A DNA stretch of 40,376 bases from Treponema sp. (GTDB taxonomy: Bacteria > Spirochaetota > Spirochaetia > Treponematales > Treponemataceae). The stretch spans positions 1-40,376 of the forward strand of contig JAFZYR010000031.1 in NCBI GenBank assembly GCA_017616165.1. Direction: 5' to 3'. Under the pieces are notes generated by a model. It did not search any database, had not been told where the DNA came from, and worked only from the letters and a program-made list of their open reading frames with translations. Numbering within the stretch: position 1 is the stretch's first letter; each line of letters starts with the position of its first letter. Positions 24,480 to 31,792 of the stretch are shown piece by piece. The translations under genes and the position numbers were made by a program.

Positions 24480-24915
24480 TAAGATAATCAAAAGAGCAAT
24501 TTTAGGCTTCATCTATGGAGTATTTATTGGACAGACAATCCTTATTCTGGAAAGTCTTATAATCGGCGACGGCAACTACTATGCAGTAAGCACTTATCTT
24601 GTAAACCACACAAGCTCAAGAATTGCAGCTGTAGTGCTTCAGTACTTGATCAGTGGAATCCTGGGACTTAGCTTTGCCGCTACCACAGTGATTTTCGAAA
24701 TGGACCGCTGGAGCATTCTTGCACAGACAGCCCTGCACTTTGTAATCAATTCGATTGTAATGTACATTGCAGGCTTCCTTTGCGGCTGGTTCCCTCACAC
24801 TGTGGGCAGCACCTTAATCTGGTTTGGTATATTCATTGTAGTGTACTTTATCTTCTGGCTCTGCTTTACAATGTACTACAAGAAAAAGACAAAGGAAATT
24901 AATAAGGCTTTATAA
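24466..24915 (+). CDS. DUF3021 family membrane protein
   Basis: The 149-residue product has four hydrophobic helices (about 10-30, 50-75, 82-108, 115-137), a basic N-terminus (MKTINKIIKRAILGF) and a basic C-terminal tail (YYKKKTKEINK). This fits DUF3021 proteins, which are encoded beside LytTR regulators and are thought to hold them inactive at the membrane. AAGGAG lies inside the end of the LytTR gene, 8 bp before this ATG. A GC-rich hairpin 35 bp after the stop closes the operon. Confidence 0.85.
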   Translation: MKTINKIIKRAILGFIYGVFIGQTILILESLIIGDGNYYAVSTYLVNHTSSRIAAVVLQYLISGILGLSFAATTVIFEMDRWSILAQTALHFVINSIVMYIAGFLCGWFPHTVGSTLIWFGIFIVVYFIFWLCFTMYYKKKTKEINKAL

Positions 24916-24949
24916 GCCGGCTGCATAACGGTTATAACGTGCATAACGG

Positions 24950-24985
24950 GGGCGTGGATTTTTGTATCCACGCCCTCATTTTGTT
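24950..24985 (+). terminator. Terminator after the LytTR-DUF3021 operon
   Basis: GGGCGTGGAT (24950-24959), loop TTTTGT, ATCCACGCCC (24966-24975), then TCATTTTGTTTG. The 10-bp stem is perfect and the T tract is interrupted but adequate. Two TGCATAACGG repeats lie just before it (24922-24931 and 24940-24949). Confidence 0.75.
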
Positions 24986-25001
24986 TGTTTATATTATAAC
25001 T

Positions 25002-26135
25002 ATGAAAAAGCTAATATCATTTTTTTTGACAATCGCTGTATCCGCAGTTCTTTTGTTTGCAAACGATTCAATCAATTCGTTCGACGCTAAGCTTTACCAG
25101 ACCTTGAGCAGTCAGCCAGGCAATGTAAATTATTCTGCAATTTCTATTTACAGCCTGCTTTATGCCTTGCAAAAGGGTGCACAGGGGCAGACAAAGGACC
25201 AGATTAATCAGGTAATTTCATTTGAGCCGAGTGCTGAGGCTGATGAACAGCTTAAGGCGATCATCACAGGTACTGAAAACATGACAAATTCGCTGTGGTA
25301 TAAAAAGTCGCTTAGTATTCAGAGTGATTACAAGCAGTTTACCAAGGACTACGATTTTATTATAAAACCGACTGATTTTACCCAGGGACCAAAGGTTCGC
25401 AAAGAGATAAACTCCTTTATTTCAAAGCAGACCGACAAGCTCATAGAAAACTTTTTGCAGGATGATTTGCCTGTGAGCACCCAGCTGGTTTTGCTCAACA
25501 CCCTGTATTTTAATCAAAAATGGGAAACAGAATTTGATGAATATGATACCTACGAGCTGGATTTTCATAAGACCAGCCAGTCAAAGACTAAAGTTCAGAT
25601 GATGCATAAAACGACAAGCGTGCCATATTATCAGAACGAAACCTTCCAGATTGCAGAGTTTGCTTACAAGGATAATAGATATTCAATGATTGTTTTCCTT
25701 CCTTATGATTACGATTATGATTTTACAGGAGCAGACCTTCACGCCGAGCTTCAAAGCTTTGAACAGAAAAAGAGCCGCAACCGCACCCAGATTTCTTTTC
25801 CAAAGTTTGATTTGACTTCAAAATACGACCTTATTCCAATTCTGGAAAGCCTTGGCATGACAGCAGCCTTTGACCCCACAGCAAGTGATCTTTCCAAAAT
25901 CTTTACAGACGGCAACAACCTTTACGTAGACGCCGCCATCCACCAGGTGCGCATCCAGGTAAACGAAAAAGAAACCAAAGCCGCCGCAGTTACAATGTTT
26001 TCAATGAAAGCCACCGCCGCCATGCCCGAACGCCCGCCTATCATTTTCAATGCCGACCACCCTTTTGCGTATGTTATAAGGGACAATGAAACCGGAATTA
26101 ATCTGTTTACAGGAATTGTTCGGGAGCCGAAATAG
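25002..26135 (+). CDS. Secreted serpin (serine protease inhibitor family)
   Basis: The 377-residue product has a signal peptide (MKKLISFFLTIAVSAVLLFA), so it is exported. The serpin fold is visible in NYSAISIYSLLYALQKGAQG, LVLLNTLYFNQKWETEFD, YSMIVFLPYD and the C-terminal ADHPFAYVIRDNETGINLF. The hinge NEKETKAAAVTMF has the small residues needed for loop insertion but Glu where the family usually has Gly at P15. The scissile bond probably lies near the Ala-Met-Pro segment (ATAAMPERPP) but the exact P1 is uncertain. It may protect the cell from host or microbial proteases. A TATATT (24990-24995) lies 6 bp before the ATG, and no ribosome binding site is apparent. Confidence 0.9.
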   Translation: MKKLISFFLTIAVSAVLLFANDSINSFDAKLYQTLSSQPGNVNYSAISIYSLLYALQKGAQGQTKDQINQVISFEPSAEADEQLKAIITGTENMTNSLWYKKSLSIQSDYKQFTKDYDFIIKPTDFTQGPKVRKEINSFISKQTDKLIENFLQDDLPVSTQLVLLNTLYFNQKWETEFDEYDTYELDFHKTSQSKTKVQMMHKTTSVPYYQNETFQIAEFAYKDNRYSMIVFLPYDYDYDFTGADLHAELQSFEQKKSRNRTQISFPKFDLTSKYDLIPILESLGMTAAFDPTASDLSKIFTDGNNLYVDAAIHQVRIQVNEKETKAAAVTMFSMKATAAMPERPPIIFNADHPFAYVIRDNETGINLFTGIVREPK

Positions 26136-26145
26136 ATGATATAAT
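26116..26145 (+). promoter_or_regulatory. Promoter leading into a decapitated reading frame
   Basis: TTGTTC (26116-26121), 18-bp spacer, TATAAT (26140-26145), 6 bp, then ATG at 26152. The -35 lies within the end of the serpin gene. The promoter is as good as those of intact leaderless genes here, yet the frame behind it stops after 12 codons. Confidence 0.55.
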
Positions 26146-26151
26146 ATACAT

Positions 26152-26190
26152 ATGAAAAAGACATTACTTCTGTCTGCGTTGAATAAGTAA
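26152..26190 (+). pseudogene. Remnant of an exported-protein gene (signal-peptide start only)
   Basis: The frame MKKTLLLSALNK followed by TAA looks like the first residues of a signal peptide cut short. It sits behind a good promoter at leaderless distance and ends 22 bp before the convergent Rpn nuclease gene. The body of the gene was probably lost when that gene arrived or by deletion. A genuine 12-residue peptide cannot be excluded. Confidence 0.45.
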
Positions 26191-26211
26191 AGGGGTATAG
26201 TTATAGAATTA

Positions 26212-27066
26212 TTAAGCTTTCACCAGAATACTTTCCTGTAATTCAAGCACTCTTTCTATTGGTAAATCTACGCACTTTGCAATAACTTCGGGGGTAATAC
26301 CTTCTTTTAATAATTTGATAGTGGCATCTTCAGCTTTTTGAGTTTTACCTTTATTTACATATCTTTGAAGAAGTTCATCCATATTGGTACCTCCTTTTTT
26401 CTTTTCATTTAATTCATTATACACCCTTTCGAATGAATCGTCACCTGTTAATGAGGACATCAATTTCAATGTCTCATCTACATGCTTAATAATTTCCTTT
26501 GAACCTTTTATTTCTTCATTTATTCTTTTGGCATGAAAAAATTCTGCTACTATTTTAAAATCGCTTTTAAATTTGGAAATTGTTTCCTCGTCAAGCCAGG
26601 CTATTTCGAATACATTAATTTTGTAGTCATTGATGAATGGTTTAAGTTCTTCAGGAACATCAAAACAATCAAATAAACTCTTGGGTTTATTCCAACATCT
26701 CATTCCAAAATATAGAACCAGCGTAATAACAGGGTATTTTTTCTTTATAGCCCTATCCAGAAGCTGTTGCTTGTAAGCAGCGCCATCATAACTTATTACC
26801 CGTAAAGGCATGTTATTATCTTTTTTAGTTTGATTTTCCAAGCCCAATAATGAGATTCTGATTTCGCCATTTTTCCAGAATTTTGAAACATCCCTTTCCT
26901 GTTCATGAATTTTTCCATCAGCTTTAAAAATACTATGTTCAGAAGCAGGTTCCAGTTCATCTTCATGAATAACCGGCCGGCCATCGAACAAAAGCACATT
27001 CACAATATCTGCGAAAACATCATTTAACGCTTCCAGATTTTTTTCAGTTATATCTTTGTCTACCAT
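26212..27066 (-). CDS. Rpn-family PD-(D/E)XK nuclease / putative transposase
   Basis: The 284-residue product belongs to the PD-(D/E)XK family of recombination-promoting nucleases often annotated as putative transposases. Landmarks are LNDVFADIVNVLLFDG near the N-terminus, the catalytic stretch SLLGLENQT (ExQ motif), MPLRVISYDGAAYKQQLLDR, VITLVLYFGMRCW and DYKINVFEIAWL. The C-terminal EGITPEVIAKCVDLPIERVL looks like a small helix-turn-helix. Members are multi-copy in some Treponema and Lachnospiraceae genomes and can promote recA-independent recombination in E. coli homologues. The gene and its flanks are clearly more AT-rich than neighbours, a sign of transfer. I see no terminal inverted repeats. 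AAGGA lies 9 bp before the ATG. Confidence 0.85.
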   Translation of the reverse strand: MVDKDITEKNLEALNDVFADIVNVLLFDGRPVIHEDELEPASEHSIFKADGKIHEQERDVSKFWKNGEIRISLLGLENQTKKDNNMPLRVISYDGAAYKQQLLDRAIKKKYPVITLVLYFGMRCWNKPKSLFDCFDVPEELKPFINDYKINVFEIAWLDEETISKFKSDFKIVAEFFHAKRINEEIKGSKEIIKHVDETLKLMSSLTGDDSFERVYNELNEKKKGGTNMDELLQRYVNKGKTQKAEDATIKLLKEGITPEVIAKCVDLPIERVLELQESILVKA

Positions 27067-27176
27067 AATAATTTTTCCTTACTATAGTTAACAAAAAAAA
27101 ATGCAAAAATAGGAAGTAAATTTGAAAAAAAATTAAAAAAAAGTTTATTTTTATCGAATTTTGGAACTTTTTAAGG

Positions 27177-28001
27177 CTATACATTCAACAATTCGAACAA
27201 TCTCTTTGCATTTTTTGCACCGCTACCGTTTGGGTGGTTGTTAAAGAAGACTACTGGCTTTTTGCCGGTTAAGATTACATTCTGGATTACAGGGACAAAT
27301 TGAGAGAGTTCCTGGTCACTGTAGTTGTAGTCATAACGGGCGGAGCCGTTTGGGGTGGTGGTGTCGGCGTACCAGGCGGTGGCGTTGCGGCCGTGGAGGC
27401 GGAGGTAGAATAAGGGGCTGGATGGTGAAGGTGGTCCTTCGAGGGCCTCAGGAACCACACATTTTGGCAGATATTTTAAATCTGGCATGTCGCACAAGGC
27501 TATGGAGGCGCCGCGGTCATTCAGGCCGGCTAGGACTGATTCTTTAATCCATTCTTCGTGGCGGAACTCTACAACTACCGGGAAGCTTTTGAACTCATCT
27601 ATAAGCTTTGCAAGATATATTCGGTTTTCTGGTGTGTAATGAAAGCTTTGGGGAAACTGGAAAAGAACTGAGCACAAGGAAGATTTTTCCAAAAGCGGAC
27701 CCACTGCATCACGAAAGATTTTTGCTTGAAATCCCCAGTCTGGACCAACCTCGTGGGTCAAAAGTCTGTTGGCTTTTACGCTAAAGCTTAACCTTCCTTC
27801 ACTGCGTTCATAAAACGAAAGCATGCGTTCTGATGTTGGCATATTGTAAAAGGTATTGTTCAGCTCAAGTGCGTTGAATTGCGTTGAGTAGTAGGAAAGA
27901 AAATCTTTTCTTTTGAGGTCGTCGGGATAAAAAATGCCCTTCCATTCAGGGTAATCGTAACCGCTGGTGCCTAGAAGGAGGCTTTGCTCTGCTGTTGCCA
28001 T
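27177..28001 (-). CDS. DUF72 family protein with an in-frame repeat insertion
   Basis: The 274-residue product has the TIM-barrel-like DUF72 pattern: LLLGTSGYDYPEWKGIFYP, YSTQFNALELNNTFYNMP, FSVKANRLLTH, LFQFPQSFHY, VVVEFRHEEW, LFYLRLHGRN and KKPVVFFNNHPNG. The function of DUF72 is unknown. Residues about 182-191 (VVPEALEGPP) come from a family-3 repeat lying in the loop before YLRLHG, so the element entered the gene in frame. The start at 28001 is chosen by the family N-terminus. TATTAT (28009-28014) ends 7 bp before the ATG, so the mRNA should be leaderless. The 110 bp between this gene's stop and the nuclease start are very AT-rich without a clear feature. Confidence 0.88.
   Translation of the reverse strand: MATAEQSLLLGTSGYDYPEWKGIFYPDDLKRKDFLSYYSTQFNALELNNTFYNMPTSERMLSFYERSEGRLSFSVKANRLLTHEVGPDWGFQAKIFRDAVGPLLEKSSLCSVLFQFPQSFHYTPENRIYLAKLIDEFKSFPVVVEFRHEEWIKESVLAGLNDRGASIALCDMPDLKYLPKCVVPEALEGPPSPSSPLFYLRLHGRNATAWYADTTTPNGSARYDYNYSDQELSQFVPVIQNVILTGKKPVVFFNNHPNGSGAKNAKRLFELLNV
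27433..27456 (-). repeat. Family-3 repeat, copy inside the DUF72 gene
   Basis: GGTCCTTCGAGGGCCTCAGG + AACC. On the coding strand it gives VPEALEGP in the DUF72 frame. It shares orientation and reading frame with the copy that extends the outer-membrane protein at 32973-33644. Confidence 0.8.
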
Positions 28002-28008
28002 CAATTCA

Positions 28009-28041
28009 ATAATAGCATTGTTTTGGAAAAAATAATATAAT
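28009..28041. promoter_or_regulatory. Interleaved divergent leaderless promoters of DUF72 and feoAB
   Basis: Minus -10 TATTAT (28009-28014) lies 7 bp from the DUF72 start; plus -10 TATAAT (28036-28041) lies 6 bp from the feoAB start. The expected -35 of each falls on the -10 of the other; both -35 elements are weak. Only 46 bp separate the two start codons and neither gene has room for a ribosome binding site. Confidence 0.6.
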
Positions 28042-28047
28042 ATTGGT

Positions 28048-30378
28048 ATGACACTTAAGGATTTGCCGATTGGAAAAGTAGCTCGCATTAATGTGGTTGG
28101 TGGTAACGGGGAACTGCGCCAGCATTTTTTGGATATGGGTGTTATCCCTGGAACAGAAATTACAAAGATTAAGCTTGCGCCTATGGGCGACCCGATTGAA
28201 TTTGAAATTAACGGGTATGAGCTTACGATGCGTGCAGACGATGCAGCAAAAATCCAGGCCGAACAGCTTGATGCTGCAACTGTACACGAGCCGGCTCCGG
28301 AGCATAAAACTGAACACCCTGGTCTTGGTGAAGGCGGACGCTTTCATGCCAAGGGCGACGGCGATCCACTTCCTGTGGGCACTACCCTTACCTACGCACT
28401 GGTGGGAAATCAAAACTGCGGAAAGACAACTCTTTTTAATCAGTTAACCGGTGCTAACCAGCATGTAGGAAACTTCCCGGGAGTTACGGTAGACCGCAAG
28501 GACGGAGCAATCCGCGGCCACGAAAATACTCTTGTTACAGACCTTCCCGGCATTTATTCAATGTCACCGTATACAAGCGAAGAAATTATTTCGCGCAATT
28601 TTGTTCTTAATGAAAAGCCGCGCGGAATTATCAATATTGTAGATGCAACCAACATCGAACGAAACCTTTACCTTACAATGCAGCTGCTCGAAATGGATGT
28701 ACCGATGGTAATTGCCCTGAATATGATGGACGAAATGACAGGCAACGGCGGCTCTGTAAACGTAAACAAAATGGAAGAGATGCTTGGTGTTCCTGTCGTT
28801 CCAATTTCGGCTTCTAAAAATCAGGGTGTTGATGAGCTTATAAAGCATGCGGTTCACGTTGCCTACTACCAGGAAAAACCGCTGCGGCAGGATTTTTGTG
28901 ATGTAAATGATTCGGGTGGTGCTGTCCATCGTGCGCTTCATGCTGTAATTCACCTTATTCACGACCATGCAGAAAAGGCAGGTATTCCTGTTCGATTTGC
29001 GGCAAGCAAGCTCCTCGAAGGCGACAAGCGCATTTTGTACCAGCTTGACCTTGATGTAAACGAAAAAGAAACTCTAGAACATATTTCACTTCAGATGGAA
29101 AAGGAGCGCGGCCTTGACCGAAGCGCTGCCATGGCAGATATGCGTTATGCCTACATCAAAAACGTATGCCACCAGACAGTAAAAAAGCCACGCGAAAGCA
29201 AGGAAAGAATCCGCTCACAGAAAATTGACAAGCTCCTCACAGGCAAATACACAGGAATCCCGCTTTTTATTGCAATTATGGGGCTTGTGTTCTTCCTTAC
29301 GTTTAATGTAATTGGAGCTTTTTTCCAGGGACTTCTGGAACGAGGAATTGATGCGCTTACAGGTCTTGTAGACTCCGCACTCACTGCAGCAGGTATAAAC
29401 GAGATTCTACACTCACTGATTATCGACGGTATTTTTGCAGGCGTTGGAAGTGTCGTTTCATTCCTGCCTGTAATTGTTACATTGTTTTTGTTCCTGTCTC
29501 TGCTGGAGGATTCGGGCTACATTGCTCGCGTTGCCTTTGTGATGGATACCCTGCTCCGAAAAATAGGTCTTTCCGGCCGTAGTATTGTTCCGCTTTTGAT
29601 TGGCTTTGGCTGTACGGTTCCTGCAGTTATGTCTACAAGAATCCTTCCTAGTGAACGCGACCGTAAGATGACAATCCTGCTCACACCGTTTATGAGCTGT
29701 ACTGCAAAGCTTCCGATTTATGCCTTCTTTGTTTCGGCATTTTTCCCTAAGCAGGGCGGACTAATTATGACAGGCCTTTACGTGCTTGGAATTGTGATTG
29801 CAATTTTGTGCGCGCTCATTTATAAAAAGACAATCTTTAAGGGCGAGCCTGTTCCTTTTGTAATGGAGCTTCCTAACTACCGCCTGCCTAGTGTAAAAAA
29901 CACAGCACAGCTTTTGTGGGAAAAGGCCAAGGACTTTCTTGAACGCGCCTTTACAGTAATCTTTATTGCAACAATCGTTATCTGGTTCCTGCAGAGCTTT
30001 GACTTACATTTGAATTATATAGAAGATTCTTCGCAGAGCATTCTGGCCCTTATTGCAGGCCTGCTTGAACCGCTGTTCCGCCCACTTGGTCTTGGCGACT
30101 GGCGAATCTGTACAAGCTTGATTTCGGGTGTTATGGCAAAGGAAAGCGTTGTTTCTACCCTGCAGATTTTGTTTGCCGGCGGTGTTGAAGCTTCTCTTTC
30201 TCCATTGGCTGCAGCAAGCCTTTTAGTATTCAGTCTTCTTTATACACCTTGTATTGCGGCTGTTGCCTCTGTAAAAAGAGAGCTTGGCGCAAAATGGGCA
30301 GCGACACTTGTTGTCTGGCAATGTGTCCTGGCGTGGATTTTTGCGTTTATTGTAAAACTAATTGGTATGGTCGTATAA
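28048..30378 (+). CDS. feoB: Ferrous iron transporter, FeoA-FeoB fusion
   Basis: In the 776-residue product, residues 1-75 are a FeoA (SH3-like) domain (TLKDLPIGKVARINVVGG, HFLDMGVIPGTEI). A linker at 76-112 is rich in His, Glu and Gly. The FeoB GTPase domain has G1 GNQNCGKT (120-127), G3 DLPG (165-168), G4 NMMD (225-228) and G5 SASKNQG. The membrane domain follows from about residue 410 with paired Gate motifs (VGSVVSFLPVIVTLF, LLIGFGCTVPAV, ISGVMAKESVVSTL). It imports Fe2+ under anoxic conditions. No feoC or separate feoA is nearby. The 3' end overlaps the convergent S41 peptidase gene by 21 bp. Initiation appears leaderless. Confidence 0.95.
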   Translation: MTLKDLPIGKVARINVVGGNGELRQHFLDMGVIPGTEITKIKLAPMGDPIEFEINGYELTMRADDAAKIQAEQLDAATVHEPAPEHKTEHPGLGEGGRFHAKGDGDPLPVGTTLTYALVGNQNCGKTTLFNQLTGANQHVGNFPGVTVDRKDGAIRGHENTLVTDLPGIYSMSPYTSEEIISRNFVLNEKPRGIINIVDATNIERNLYLTMQLLEMDVPMVIALNMMDEMTGNGGSVNVNKMEEMLGVPVVPISASKNQGVDELIKHAVHVAYYQEKPLRQDFCDVNDSGGAVHRALHAVIHLIHDHAEKAGIPVRFAASKLLEGDKRILYQLDLDVNEKETLEHISLQMEKERGLDRSAAMADMRYAYIKNVCHQTVKKPRESKERIRSQKIDKLLTGKYTGIPLFIAIMGLVFFLTFNVIGAFFQGLLERGIDALTGLVDSALTAAGINEILHSLIIDGIFAGVGSVVSFLPVIVTLFLFLSLLEDSGYIARVAFVMDTLLRKIGLSGRSIVPLLIGFGCTVPAVMSTRILPSERDRKMTILLTPFMSCTAKLPIYAFFVSAFFPKQGGLIMTGLYVLGIVIAILCALIYKKTIFKGEPVPFVMELPNYRLPSVKNTAQLLWEKAKDFLERAFTVIFIATIVIWFLQSFDLHLNYIEDSSQSILALIAGLLEPLFRPLGLGDWRICTSLISGVMAKESVVSTLQILFAGGVEASLSPLAAASLLVFSLLYTPCIAAVASVKRELGAKWAATLVVWQCVLAWIFAFIVKLIGMVV

Positions 30379-31713
30379 GACTTCAAACACATCATCTGAA
30401 GCACAAGGGTAATCAGGCTCTACATATTTTTCTGTTGTGTTTTGATTTACACGGTGGAATTTTTTGAAGGAAACCTGCATGAATATGTTGGAAACCGGCA
30501 GATAAAAATTTACGACATCTCCATAGCCGTTCGGGTTATTTGCCGGCGCCTGACCTATTACCTTTCCAAGCCCGTTATCCTTAATCATCTGCGGGAACAT
30601 CATTGCCGAGCTAAAGCTTTTTTGCGAAGTAAGGATAAAAACATTTCCCGTAAAAAGCAGCTCCTGCACACGGTGATTTGTTTTACGACCGCTACCGGAC
30701 TTTACAAGGAATGGCCCAAGGCGTGAAGAATAAGTCGGCTCATAAAAATAATCTGTATCAAGATATTTAATAAAGCTGTTAATTACAAGCGAAGAACCTC
30801 CTCCGTTCTTACGCACATCAACTGCAACATTGCCTATATTGTTCTGCTTAACCTCGGTAAACATCTGGCGCAGGCAGTTTTTGTATTCTGCATTATTTTC
30901 GCAAGAGGTTAAAGTTAAGACTGCAACATCATGCTCCTTATCAATTTTGTAAGAACAGAATGAAGCCGGTGTCGTCGACTCAGTCTTTTTCTTCTCACGG
31001 TACTTTTTGTTATATTCAAGGTATTCAGCCAGCGGCAAAAAATCATCCTTTGTTACTGTAAGATATTTTGTAATTTTGCTGCCGTCTTCTTCAGTTTTTT
31101 CCAGAGTATAGGTAACCGGCTTTTCTAAATCATAGCCAAGGTAAGAAAGATACTGACAGCAGATTGTATAATCCTTTAAATCCGGCAAAGCCCAGAGCTC
31201 GCTTTCGTAGCTGAACAAATCCTTCTTTATTTCTAAAAGCTCTTCATAAGAAAGCCCCTCAAATCCTACAAATGAATAATCTTCGGCTTTTACCTGATCC
31301 AGATACTTCATATAAAGCGGCTCTGCATAATTTGCCCTTGCATAAGAGTGGGCATCACCAAGAACAGAAAAAAAGCGTTCCAAATGCTGATTCAATTCCA
31401 CAACGGTTATCACATCCTTCTGCTCAATTTTACTGCGCCCTGCCTCGTAAGCAGCCCTTACCCTTTTATAATTTTCGCCCTTTTTATCAAGCATAGCAGG
31501 ATGAACCTGGCTCAAATGCTTATATGCATAATCAAAATCTTTAAGGGCCTGTTTTTGTGTAAGCTCATAGTCATACGGCTTTGCCATATTGCTTATATTT
31601 TTCTTGAAGGAAGCACTGTTTCTGTAAGGAAAACAAAATGCAAAAAATAAAATGATGAGCGCTAAAAATATACCTGCGCCAATACCTATGCCTGATAATA
31701 TTTTTCGTTTCAT
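30358..31713 (-). CDS. S41-family peptidase, membrane anchored
   Basis: The 451-residue product has an N-terminal hydrophobic anchor (about 7-29), then a periplasmic part. The C-terminal half carries the S41 protease core: VAVDVRKNGGGSSLVINSFI and TSQKSFSSAM with the catalytic Ser near residue 368. No PDZ domain is apparent, so it is not a standard tail-specific CtpA protease; it resembles the DUF-type S41 peptidases of anaerobes. The start at 31713 is chosen because the anchor begins there. Promoter TTGAAT (31743-31748), 17 bp, TATTCT (31720-31725) ends 6 bp before the ATG, so the mRNA should be leaderless. Confidence 0.85.
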   Translation of the reverse strand: MKRKILSGIGIGAGIFLALIILFFAFCFPYRNSASFKKNISNMAKPYDYELTQKQALKDFDYAYKHLSQVHPAMLDKKGENYKRVRAAYEAGRSKIEQKDVITVVELNQHLERFFSVLGDAHSYARANYAEPLYMKYLDQVKAEDYSFVGFEGLSYEELLEIKKDLFSYESELWALPDLKDYTICCQYLSYLGYDLEKPVTYTLEKTEEDGSKITKYLTVTKDDFLPLAEYLEYNKKYREKKKTESTTPASFCSYKIDKEHDVAVLTLTSCENNAEYKNCLRQMFTEVKQNNIGNVAVDVRKNGGGSSLVINSFIKYLDTDYFYEPTYSSRLGPFLVKSGSGRKTNHRVQELLFTGNVFILTSQKSFSSAMMFPQMIKDNGLGKVIGQAPANNPNGYGDVVNFYLPVSNIFMQVSFKKFHRVNQNTTEKYVEPDYPCASDDVFEVLYDHTN

Positions 31714-31719
31714 GCTATA

Positions 31720-31783
31720 AGAATATTGTTTTATTGTTAAAGATTCAATTGTAATTGTATCAAGGTCCGTTTTTCTATATAAT
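31720..31783. promoter_or_regulatory. Back-to-back leaderless promoters of the S41 peptidase and isocitrate dehydrogenase
   Basis: Minus: TTGAAT (31743-31748), 17 bp, TATTCT (31720-31725), 6 bp to ATG. Plus: TTGTAT (31755-31760), 17 bp, TATAAT (31778-31783), 9 bp to ATG. The two -35 boxes are 6 bp apart, so the promoters share an upstream region but do not interleave. Confidence 0.68.
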
Positions 31784-31792
31784 ATCCACATT

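Noticed and set aside
24922..24949. LytTR binding site made of the two TGCATAACGG repeats
   Set aside because: They lie after the operon, next to its terminator, with an 18-bp period; position and sequence do not clearly fit LytTR sites.
26212..27066. Complete insertion sequence around the Rpn gene
   Set aside because: No terminal inverted repeats or target duplication were found on either side.
28009..28047. Fur box at the feoAB promoter
   Set aside because: AT-rich partial symmetry (AATAT-A-ATATT) is present, but it coincides with the -10 and does not match a Fur consensus well enough.
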